This document shows positions 26,874 to 34,363 of a DNA stretch of 34,363 nt, one piece after another. The translations under genes and the position numbers were made by a program. Every line of letters begins with the position of its first letter. Position 1 is the stretch's first letter. The DNA is taken from positions 1-34,363 of the forward strand of contig CAZWOA010000029.1 of the NCBI GenBank assembly GCA_964635545.1, given 5' to 3'. Under the pieces are notes generated by a model that searched no databases, had not been told where the DNA came from, and worked only from the letters and a program-made list of their open reading frames with translations. This DNA is from JAGPIS01 sp964635545 (GTDB lineage Bacteria > Bacteroidota > Bacteroidia > Bacteroidales > Marinilabiliaceae).

Positions 26874-29462
26874 TTAATTTTGAAGGTTATTCACCCCTTT
26901 TTTACGATATACAATAACTGCAGCCACAATTAAACCAATGATTAGCAACGACCCCAAAATCGAGACAATCTGTCCGTAGCGGAACGAGTTGGGCTCAAAC
27001 CGGAACTCTATGGTGTGCGAACCTGCAGGCACCACGAGAGCCCTCAAAATATAATCGGCCTGAATAATTGGAGTTTCGTTACCATCGACAAAGGCCTTCC
27101 ATCCCGCAGGATAGTAAATCTGGCTAAATACGGCAATTCCAACTGATTGAGATATAGACTTATAAGTAAGATGATTGGGGGCATAACTAACCATCTCCAA
27201 CGACCCTGCAACCGTATCGGGCGCTATATCGTTCACGTATTTCTTAAATGCAGGTTCTATAACCACGGCAGCTCTTAGGTCAGTGTCGCCTATCAATTCA
27301 AGAGCATCATTGGCATCGGCAGCTTCAACAACCGAATTTACAAACCAGGCGCCACCAAAGGCATGTGGGTTTGTGATTGGCTCTGCATCGGGATTATAGA
27401 TTAAATATCTGGTATTGAGCATATTCACAGCAGTCATATCAGACAAACTAAACCAGATATCATCAATATCGCGAGCCTTTTGAAGCGACTGGGTAAGCAC
27501 ACTCCACTCCGGCTGAAGATAAGCATCGATAACATCCTGATAACGACGTAGTTTGGCACCATGATAACCACCTATAGACTGGTGGTGATATGAAGTATTA
27601 ACCTCATTGAATGGATTACGATAGAGAGATAAAACCCTGTAATCCTTATCTTTATCATTCAGAATTGCTTTATCGGCATTACTTTCGGCAAATTCCTGAC
27701 GAGCCTTCGATTTAGATATAAAATGATCGGCATTAAGGTAACGCTTATCAACCCCCCACAGATCAACAAGAATAAGAATTATGATACCCGCAACCATGTA
27801 TCTTGCACTAATCTTATTCATACTATAGAACCACAACGAGGCCGAAGCAAGCAGAACAAAAATGGCAGTTCGCAAGGCATCGCTCTTAAGAAGTGCAATA
27901 CGTGCATTAATCAATCCGGCCTCAACGGCAGCATACCCCTGCCCCATTTCACCGCCTTTGAGCGATGCAAACATCTGACTCTCTTGTGGTGACAGGAACG
28001 AATAGAAAGCAGTAGGCATGACGTACAGCACAAAACTAACGCCGGCAGTAAGTCCCACAGCAAGGAGGAACCTATTCATATAAAGACGAATAAGTTCGGG
28101 CTTCTCGTATAGAGTTTTCAATCCGAGGAAACCAAGAAGCGGCATGGTGAAGGATGCAATAACCAATGCCATTTCAACGGTGCGGAACTTATTGTAGAAT
28201 GGGAAATGATAGAACATAAAATCGGTTAGCGGCAGGAAATTCTTTCCCCATGCAAGCATAATTGAAAATATTGTAGCAATAATAAGCCACCATTTTTCAC
28301 GCCCTTTATAGTAGAAAGCACCTATAAAAAACAGAAAGCACACCACAGCACCGGCATAAACAGGACCGGATGTAAATACACGTCCGCCCCAGTATTTGCT
28401 TTGTCCTGCAACCGCTTCGGCGATATTGCCATCGAGCTGGCTTACTGCAGGATTATCAATACCTATAGCCTCCGATGCACCACCTACAACATTGGGAATC
28501 AACAAAGTAAGCGTTTCATGAATACCATAACTCCAGTCGAGGGCATAACCCTTATCGAGACCGCTATGCTCCTTGGAACCATCATCGGTTTTAAGTTCAC
28601 TCTTACCCCGGATGGAGTATTTGCCATATTCGTAGGTAGTCCACAAGTTAGTGATATTGGGCAGTACAGAAAGCATGGCAGCCAAAATGAGCACTAAAGT
28701 GGTTTTATAAAAACCTGTTACAGGCAATTTAATCGCTTTATTCTTGATTGTGAAAGGAAGCAACGCACCAAGAAATGCATTTTTCGGCTCATCATCCTTC
28801 TTCATCACATCCACACTCTCTTTGAGTGACATCACCCAGCGCACTACGCCTATAATCAGCACCATAAGCAGAAGATAATAGGTAATCTGCACGTGGTTGT
28901 AGGCAATCTCCATGCCCAGTGCCACAGTGGTTATAAGAGCGCCAATCCAACGGTTTCGATTGTAGGCATACAGAATTCCGGCTATAACGGGTGCCATTAA
29001 TGCAATAGCATAGGCTTTGGTAATATGGCCGGCAATAATTATGATTATATTATATGATCCAAAAGCAAAAGCTATCGCCCCTCCCATTGCCAACCAGTGG
29101 TTAACCCTGAAGCTGAGCATCAACAGATAAAACCCTGCAAGATAAAGGAATAGCATTGCCGCAGTGGTGTAGGGCAGTCCGAAACGAAGGAAATTATTAA
29201 GATGTCGGAACATATTCTTCGATGAATCGGCCTTAATCTGATAGGCAGGCATACCGCCAAACATGGAATTGGTCCACATCGACTTTTCTCCGGTAGCTTT
29301 TTCATACTCCACCAGCTCTTGTGCAGCACCTTTGGCATGACTATTATCGCCCTGTGGCAATTCCTTACCCTCGAGTACAGGGAAGAAATAAGCAAGGCTT
29401 ATAACCACAAAAACCAGCAATGCAGCGAGGTGAGGCAGTAGTCCTTTAATTTTATCAATCAT
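26874..29462 (-). CDS. YfhO-family polytopic membrane protein
   Basis: A large inner-membrane protein of 862 residues with about a dozen hydrophobic segments. A soluble region at about 600-830 precedes a last membrane helix near the C-terminus. It matches the YfhO family (PF09586), a GT-C-like group; Gram-positive YfhO is linked to glycosylation of lipoteichoic acid. Features include LAYFFPVLEGKELPQGDNSHA near the N-terminus and LPLTDFMFYHFPFYNKFRT. The ATG at 29462 is preferred. In-frame ATGs at 29483 and 29525 exist, but the outer one lies within an inverted repeat and a likely promoter lies between them. In Bacteroidota the substrate is unknown. It is followed after 6 bp by the metallophosphoesterase gene. 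Confidence 0.82.
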   Translation of the reverse strand: MIDKIKGLLPHLAALLVFVVISLAYFFPVLEGKELPQGDNSHAKGAAQELVEYEKATGEKSMWTNSMFGGMPAYQIKADSSKNMFRHLNNFLRFGLPYTTAAMLFLYLAGFYLLMLSFRVNHWLAMGGAIAFAFGSYNIIIIIAGHITKAYAIALMAPVIAGILYAYNRNRWIGALITTVALGMEIAYNHVQITYYLLLMVLIIGVVRWVMSLKESVDVMKKDDEPKNAFLGALLPFTIKNKAIKLPVTGFYKTTLVLILAAMLSVLPNITNLWTTYEYGKYSIRGKSELKTDDGSKEHSGLDKGYALDWSYGIHETLTLLIPNVVGGASEAIGIDNPAVSQLDGNIAEAVAGQSKYWGGRVFTSGPVYAGAVVCFLFFIGAFYYKGREKWWLIIATIFSIMLAWGKNFLPLTDFMFYHFPFYNKFRTVEMALVIASFTMPLLGFLGLKTLYEKPELIRLYMNRFLLAVGLTAGVSFVLYVMPTAFYSFLSPQESQMFASLKGGEMGQGYAAVEAGLINARIALLKSDALRTAIFVLLASASLWFYSMNKISARYMVAGIIILILVDLWGVDKRYLNADHFISKSKARQEFAESNADKAILNDKDKDYRVLSLYRNPFNEVNTSYHHQSIGGYHGAKLRRYQDVIDAYLQPEWSVLTQSLQKARDIDDIWFSLSDMTAVNMLNTRYLIYNPDAEPITNPHAFGGAWFVNSVVEAADANDALELIGDTDLRAAVVIEPAFKKYVNDIAPDTVAGSLEMVSYAPNHLTYKSISQSVGIAVFSQIYYPAGWKAFVDGNETPIIQADYILRALVVPAGSHTIEFRFEPNSFRYGQIVSILGSLLIIGLIVAAVIVYRKKGVNNLQN

Positions 29463-29492
29463 ATCTTTGTTATTAAATTGCATTTTAATATG

Positions 29493-29500
29493 CGAAAATA
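29493..29500 (-). promoter_or_regulatory. Possible -7 box for the YfhO-type gene
   Basis: The minus strand reads TATTTTCG, matching 7 of 8 positions of the Bacteroidota -7 element TAnnTTTG. A TTG lies 22 bp upstream, slightly more than the usual 19-21. Transcription from here would give a leader of about 20-25 bases before the ATG at 29462. Confidence 0.35.
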
Positions 29501-29507
29501 ACGAATG

Positions 29508-29527
29508 TATTGCAATTCGTTGCAATA
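29508..29527. promoter_or_regulatory. Inverted repeat with TTCG centre upstream of the YfhO-type gene
   Basis: TATTGCAA and TTGCAATA form perfect 8-bp arms around TTCG. The element sits between the candidate -33 and -7 elements of the minus-strand gene and in the divergent region with the CNNM gene. That position suits an operator for a dimeric regulator. A TTCG loop could also form a stable RNA hairpin if the region is transcribed. Confidence 0.45.
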
Positions 29528-29577
29528 AAATATTGAGTTGAATTACTTACACCTATTTTAAAGATAAAAAAAAATTT

Positions 29578-29585
29578 TAAATTTG
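29578..29585 (+). promoter_or_regulatory. -7 promoter element for the CNNM/CBS gene
   Basis: TAAATTTG matches the Bacteroidota -7 consensus TAnnTTTG at every defined position. A weak -33 candidate (TTTA at 29557-29560) lies 17 bp upstream. The ATG is 61 bp downstream. Confidence 0.45.
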
Positions 29586-29646
29586 TAATTATATAGTCAT
29601 GCGAAACGCAATAAAAACCCATGCGTGACAAAATCAAAATCAAAAT

Positions 29647-30717
29647 ATGACACTACTAATCGTCTATTTACTCAGTGCCTTAACCATATCTTTTATATGC
29701 TCTATAGCTGAAGCAGTATTATTATCTACGCCTATTTCTTATCTGAAATCGAAACTAGAGCTTGGCGACAAAAGCGTAAAAACTATGCTTAACCAAAAGG
29801 AAAATATCGACAAACCTATTTCTGCCATATTATCACTAAATACTATAGCTCATACAGTAGGTGCAGCAGGTGTAGGTGCGCAGGCAACAATTGTTTTTGG
29901 AGAGGCATATTTTGGTTTGGTGTCAGCAATACTTACAATCTTAATTCTGGTTTTGACTGAGATATTTCCAAAAACTATAGGTGCAAATTACAATAAGCAA
30001 CTTATTAGTATTACGTCCAGAATTATAAAAATAATGGTATTCATCACATATCCAATTGTGGTTCTTTCTTCACTTATAACAAAATTATTATCAAGAAACA
30101 AATCGGAATTAACAACAAGTAGAGAGGAGGTATCAGCTCTAGCAAGCATAGGTACTGAAGAGGGCGTATTTGCAGAAAAAGAGAATAAAATAATACAAAA
30201 CATAATCAAATTAACAAACATAAAAGTATCAGAGATTATGACTCCCAGGGTTGTTGTAATAACAGCCAATGAAGATATGACATTACAAGACTTCTTGGAG
30301 AATAAAGAGTTTTTACATTTTTCAAGAATTCCAGTATACCAAGCAAATAAGGACAACATTACCGGCTACGTTTTCCGCTCAATGGTATTTGAAAAACTTG
30401 CAGAAGACCAGTTTGACTTAAAACTCAAAGACATAAAGAGGGATATTTTGACTTTCCCAAGAAACATGACCCTATTTAACGCATGGGACAATATGTTGTC
30501 AAAAAGAGAACACATCTCACTTATTGTAGATGAATATGGTGGTATGGACGGAATTACGACCCTAGAAGATATAATTGAATCGTTGCTTGGCTTTGAAATC
30601 ATTGATGAAAAAGATAAAATCGACGACATGCAGAAATATGCCATCGAAAGATGGAAAGAGAAACAAAAGAAATATGCATTCCTTAAAAGTAGTGACATAC
30701 AAAACAACCAAAAATAA
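29647..30717 (+). CDS. CNNM/HlyC-CorC-type membrane protein with CBS pair
   Basis: A 356-residue inner-membrane protein. Residues 1-150 form a CNNM (DUF21) transmembrane domain with a first helix from residue 1, helices near 55-110 and another at about 120-145. It includes the LTEIFPKTIGANYN signature. A CBS-domain pair follows (about 200-325), opening with the conserved IMTPRVVV and ending with VDEYGGMDGITTLEDIIESLLG. Relatives are linked to magnesium or cobalt efflux. The C-terminal CorC/HlyC transporter-associated domain is absent; the protein ends in a charged, lysine-rich tail. This short architecture is known in the family. The gene has its own promoter-like element. Confidence 0.87.
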   Translation: MTLLIVYLLSALTISFICSIAEAVLLSTPISYLKSKLELGDKSVKTMLNQKENIDKPISAILSLNTIAHTVGAAGVGAQATIVFGEAYFGLVSAILTILILVLTEIFPKTIGANYNKQLISITSRIIKIMVFITYPIVVLSSLITKLLSRNKSELTTSREEVSALASIGTEEGVFAEKENKIIQNIIKLTNIKVSEIMTPRVVVITANEDMTLQDFLENKEFLHFSRIPVYQANKDNITGYVFRSMVFEKLAEDQFDLKLKDIKRDILTFPRNMTLFNAWDNMLSKREHISLIVDEYGGMDGITTLEDIIESLLGFEIIDEKDKIDDMQKYAIERWKEKQKKYAFLKSSDIQNNQK

Positions 30718-30810
30718 AGAAACATAATAACTACCTTATGAAAAGTCTAGACAATAAAAGCCATTCAGTTTGAAAAAGAAAATCTAATTATTAAATATCC
30801 GTAGGTTTCT

Positions 30811-31359
30811 ATGATTTTGTATTTAGTTGGAATTAGCTGCGTAGGGAAATCAACAATTGGGAAGATACTTGCCGAGGAACTTGGTTTTTCATTCTTTGAC
30901 TTAGATGTAGAGATTCAGAATTATTATAATAAGCCTATCGAAAGGATTCAAGATGAGTGTATATCAATGAATGCATACAGAGAGAAAGCAAGTATAGTCT
31001 TAGATTTATTGCTCTCAAAAAACATTGATTCAGTTATTGCCGGCACACCATCAGGACTAAGATTTTCGTATCTACAAGTTTATAAAAAACATAAAGCAAA
31101 CAAAGACTTATGCTCAATTCACATAAATGATTCGTGTGAAAACATATTGGAGAGATTGATATTCTTAGATAAAGATTCTAATCCTATAATCGAAAAATTA
31201 GATGATTCAAAGAAAAAGATATATCTGAGAGAGCTTAAAGCTGATTATAATTATTTTAAGGATTCATATAAACGTGCAGACCTCAAAGTTGATATAAATA
31301 ATGTGAGCCTGCCAGACATACCGGATCTGATAATTAATGAATTACAAAACCTACAATAA
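30811..31359 (+). CDS. Shikimate-kinase-like P-loop protein
   Basis: A 182-residue protein with a shikimate-kinase-type N-terminus: a Walker A GISCVGKST (7-15) and FFDLDVEIQ (29-36), with the acidic residues that bind substrate and magnesium, plus an AYREKAS segment resembling the FRxxE region (Arg57). Near the C-terminus, YKRADLKVD resembles the adenine-binding end of shikimate kinases. The usual GGG motif reads AGTPSG, and the LID arginines are not obvious. It is therefore probably a kinase of the same fold acting on another small molecule, not aroK. No aromatic-pathway genes are nearby. Its neighbours are the CNNM gene (93 bp upstream) and the exonuclease-helicase gene (161 bp downstream). 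Confidence 0.65.
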   Translation: MILYLVGISCVGKSTIGKILAEELGFSFFDLDVEIQNYYNKPIERIQDECISMNAYREKASIVLDLLLSKNIDSVIAGTPSGLRFSYLQVYKKHKANKDLCSIHINDSCENILERLIFLDKDSNPIIEKLDDSKKKIYLRELKADYNYFKDSYKRADLKVDINNVSLPDIPDLIINELQNLQ

Positions 31360-31431
31360 TTACCAACAGCCTAAAAAACTCGAAGATGACTTTATCAAAC
31401 TCGCTTAACGAAAACATTTCATAGTTTTTTG

Positions 31432-31439
31432 TATCTTTA
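31432..31439 (+). promoter_or_regulatory. Possible -7 box for the exonuclease-helicase gene
   Basis: TATCTTTA matches 7 of 8 positions of TAnnTTTG and is preceded by GTTTTTTG, a context often seen in this phylum. No clear -33 TTG is placed correctly. The ATG lies 81 bp downstream. Confidence 0.35.
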
Positions 31440-31520
31440 GACGAAAATTAATAAACCATCACTGCAAATAAACTACATTCCGACCTATTAAAACGTCATT
31501 TCAGAAGTTGAAACTATAAA

Positions 31521-32134
31521 ATGGACTCAATTGCATTCATAGACACAGAAGTTGATCCAAAGAGTGGAAAAATTCTTGACATAGGAGGTATCAAGGATAA
31601 TGGGGATTCGTTCCATAAAAATTCGGCAGCTGAGTTTATACAGTTTCTCAATGGAACGCAATTAATCTGCGGACATAATATTCTGAACCACGACATCAAA
31701 TACATCGGTAAAACCCTTAATGACGGAGGAATAAATCAGGCATACATCATTGACACCTTGTTTCTTTCGCCTTTGCTTTTCCCCACAAAGCCCTATCATT
31801 CGTTACTCAAAGACGACAAACTGCAATCGGACGACACAAACAATCCGCTGAACGATGCTATCAAAGCCAAAGATTTGCTGAATGACGAAATTGCTGCTTT
31901 CAAGCAGATTGACGATTCGCTCAAACAAATTTTTCATTTGCTGTTAAACGATAAAAAAGAGTTCCACGCATTTTTTCGTTATATCAGATACAATAGTGCA
32001 AGCACAGACATCAAAAAGCTTATTCTTGGGAAATTCAAAAATGAAATTTGCGAACAGGCTGACTTAGCAGCAATAATTTCAGAAAAACCGATTGAACTTG
32101 CATACTGTTTGTCGCTGATAAATTCTTTTATTCA
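31521..32134 (+). CDS. Exonuclease-RecQ helicase fusion, N-terminal part (cut by gap)
   Basis: The first 204 residues of a large nuclease-helicase. They form a DEDD-type 3'-5' exonuclease domain: Asp8 and Glu10 in FIDTEVD, GHNILNHD with Asp58, a middle stretch with YIIDTLFLSPLLFP, and NNPLNDAIKAKDLL with Asp112. In DEDDh enzymes a histidine stands five residues before the last aspartate; here it is Asn107, so activity may be altered or the His may be supplied elsewhere. The gene then enters an N gap and continues at 32235. It has an 81-base leader from a possible promoter and no close operon partner. Confidence 0.78.
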
Positions 32135-32234
32135 NNNNNNNNNNNNNNNNNNNNNNNNNNNNNNNNNNNNNNNNNNNNNNNNNNNNNNNNNNNNNNNNNN
32201 NNNNNNNNNNNNNNNNNNNNNNNNNNNNNNNNNN
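32135..32234. other. Assembly gap (100 N) inside the helicase gene
   Basis: Exactly 100 N. It hides the end of the exonuclease-linked region and the helicase start, including the Walker A lysine (motif I) and motif Ia. The two sides happen to be in frame across 100 N, but the real length is unknown. Confidence 0.95.
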
Positions 32235-34363
32235 GATGCCGTTACCATAAACGGTTTGCTCGATCCTATTGAACGAGCAAAATCTTTTGAAAGAGTTGAA
32301 GATGGTTCGGCTTCCATTCTTTACATTTCGCCGGAGTCGCTACGTTCAAAAACGATTGAGCGTTTGGTTTTAGGAAGAAAAGTTGCCCGTTTTGTGATTG
32401 ACGAAGCGCACTGTTTTTCATCGTGGGGACAAGATTTCAGAGTTGATTATCTATACATCGGAGATTTTATCAAATCCATTCAGGAAAAGAAGAATTTGGA
32501 TGACGGAATCCCCGTTTCGTGTTTCACAGCGACCGCAAAACAAAAGGTAATTGAAGACATTCGAGATTATTTCAAAGAAAAACTGTCGCTTAATCTTGAA
32601 TTGTTCACTTCAAAAGCATCACGAACAAATCTTCAATACAAAGTTTTTCAGAAAGGAGATGAAGAAGAAAAATACCAAACAGCGAGAGACTTAATTGAAG
32701 AAAAGAATTGTCCGACCATCATTTATGTTTCAAGAACTCGAAAAGCATATATGCTTGCTAAACGGTTGACGGAAGATGGTTTCCACGCTAAACCCTATCA
32801 CGGCAAAATGGACAAGCAGGAAAAGTCGGAAAATCAAGATTCGTTTATCAATGGTGATACCCAAATTATGGTTGCCACGTCTGCATTTGGAATGGGCGTT
32901 GATAAAAAAGATGTTGGGATGATTATTCATTATGAAATTTCTGATTCACTTGAAAACTACATTCAGGAAGCAGGAAGAGCAGGTCGAGATGAAAATATTA
33001 CAGCTGATTGTTTTGTGCTGTTTAACGAGGAAGATCTGAGCAAACACTTTATTCTATTGAACCAAACCAAACTTTCCATCAAAGAAATTCAACAGATTTG
33101 GAAAGCGATTAAAGAAATAACACGGTTTCGTTCAACGGTTTCAAATTCGGCTTTGGAAATTGCACGAAAAGCCGGTTGGGACGATAATGTTGTTGAAATT
33201 GAAACACGGGTAACTACGGCCATAGCAGCGTTGGAAGATGCAGGATATTTGAAACGCGGACAAAATATGCCACGAGTTTTTGCCAACAGTATTCTTTCAA
33301 AAAACGCACAAGAGGCCATTGACAAAATCAATTCATCGGAGAAATTTGAAGAAAAGCAGAAAGAGAAAGGAATACGAATCATCAAGAAACTTTTTTCAAG
33401 CAAAAGCAGGAAACAAACAAACGATGAAACCGCAGAATCGAGAGTTGATTACATCAGCGACCATTTAGGAATTGTAAAAGAAGAAGTGATAAACATTGTC
33501 AATCTTTTGCGTGAAGAGAAGATTTTAGCCGATGCAAAAGATTTGACTGCTTACATCAAAAAGGGAGAAAACAAAAATCGTTCGTTCAATATCGTTGACA
33601 CATTCGGTAAAATCGAAAACTTTCTACTTCCACTTTTTGAGGAACAAGAAAAAGTATTTCACCTAAAAGAGCTAAACGAACAAGCCGAAGAGACTGGAAT
33701 TGACGATATTAGCACCAATAAAATTAAGACCATCATCAATTTTTGGGCAATCAAAAACTGGGTTAAACGACAAAATTTAGAATCAAAAAATCATATTGCT
33801 ATTCTTGCGTTACACCCCGAAGAGTTATTGAAAGACAAATTAGAAAAACGACACGCTTTAGCAAAATTCATTATTGAGCGTCTGTATGAAAAAAGTAATG
33901 CAAAGCCGTCGGAAGTAGATTCGCAGAAAGAAGAGGTATTAGTAGAATTTTCCGTTCAGGAACTAAGAACCGCTTATGAGAATAGTTCAAATTTGTTTAA
34001 ACTGAACATCAGTCTTGACGACATTGAAGATACGTTATTTTACTTATCAAGAATTGAAGCGATAAAGATTGAAGGCGGTTTTCTTGTTGTGTATAATCGT
34101 TTGAGCATTGAACGAACAGAGCAGAACAATAAAAAGCAATACACAAAAGACGATTATCAGAAACTGCATCAGTTCTACGAAAACAAAGTTCAGCAAATTC
34201 ACATTGTTGGCGAATATGCCAAGAGAATGATTACCGATTACAAGAATGCGTTGCAGTTTGTAGAAGATTATTTTCAATTAAACTATTCATCGTTTCTCAA
34301 CAAATATTTTAAAGGAAGTCGTCAGAATGAGATCAAACGAAACATAACGCCGGCCAAATTCAG
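32235..34363 (+). CDS. Exonuclease-RecQ helicase fusion, C-terminal part (runs off the window)
   Basis: 709 complete codons with no stop before the window edge. The helicase core shows ILYISPESL, motif II DEAHCFSSWGQDFR (the RecQ form of DEAH), motif III FTATA, TIIYVSRTRKA (motif IV), motif V VATSAFGMGVDKKDV and motif VI QEAGRAGRD. This is a 3'-5' superfamily-2 DNA helicase of the RecQ family. The four-cysteine zinc-binding site of classical RecQ is not visible. Instead, winged-helix-like (about 33120-33260) and long charged helical segments follow. Such long fusions are known in Bacteroidota; a role in DNA repair or phage defence is possible but not shown here. Confidence 0.85.

Noticed and set aside
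29463..29525. Longer N-terminus of the YfhO-type protein.
   Set aside because: The region contains a promoter-like -7 box and an inverted repeat, and the extra residues do not look like part of the first membrane region.
30745..30752. GTCTAGAC palindrome between the CNNM gene and the kinase-like gene.
   Set aside because: Only 8 bp and without supporting context; expected by chance.
30802..30809. TAGGTTTC as a -7 box for the kinase-like gene.
   Set aside because: It lies directly against the ATG, leaving no room for a normal leader.
1..34363. CRISPR arrays, tRNA or rRNA genes, integrases or IS transposases.
   Set aside because: I saw no regularly spaced repeats, no RNA gene patterns and no transposase or integrase proteins in the window.

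Overview
The window looks like a scaffold from a Bacteroidota genome, most likely Bacteroidales. The evidence is a SusC/SusD pair, a hybrid two-component regulator (HTCS), two GH92 enzymes, many short lipoprotein signals, weak Shine-Dalgarno sequences and matches to the TAnnTTTG -7 promoter element. Three runs of exactly 100 N (5821-5920, 22417-22516, 32135-32234) are scaffold gaps of unknown true length. They cut serB, the HTCS gene and a RecQ-type helicase gene, so this is probably a draft or metagenome-assembled genome.

Layout. (1) 1-252: a repeat-rich non-coding end with a REP-like hairpin and a 15-bp direct repeat. (2) 253-3097, minus strand: riboflavin synthase, then an AspT/YidE-type transporter overlapping an RlpA-like protein. 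(3) 3219-5820, plus strand: OsmC-like protein, extended SDR, and phosphoserine phosphatase cut by a gap. (4) 5921-24948, plus strand: a polysaccharide utilization locus (PUL) of SusC, SusD, GH92, GH43, GH92, GH89, an HGSNAT-like membrane acyltransferase, HTCS and GH28. (5) 25038-29462, minus strand: YfhO-type membrane protein and a metallophosphoesterase lipoprotein, 6 bp apart. (6) 29647-34363, plus strand: CNNM/CBS membrane protein, shikimate-kinase-like P-loop protein, and an exonuclease-RecQ helicase fusion running off the right edge. By eye this last block is more AT-rich than the PUL.

How the PUL may work (inference from families and signal peptides). SusC/SusD would bind and import glycan pieces. 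The first GH92, with an acidic stretch after its lipid cysteine, may trim alpha-mannose at the surface. GH43, the second GH92, GH89 and GH28 would act in the periplasm. The HTCS would sense a released oligosaccharide in the periplasm and activate the locus through its AraC-type domain. The most notable point is the GH89 gene (NAGLU family, alpha-N-acetylglucosaminidase) only 3 bp before an HGSNAT-like acetyltransferase gene. These are homologues of the two consecutive human lysosomal enzymes that N-acetylate and then remove terminal alpha-glucosamine. The locus shows no sulfatase and no polysaccharide lyase, so a standard glycosaminoglycan substrate is unlikely. A heteroglycan with alpha-GlcN/GlcNAc, alpha-mannose and possibly uronic acid is suggested.

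Hairpins lie after ribE, after susD, and between GH28 and the convergent metallophosphoesterase. They give plausible transcript boundaries. The PUL promoter itself is hidden in the first gap.
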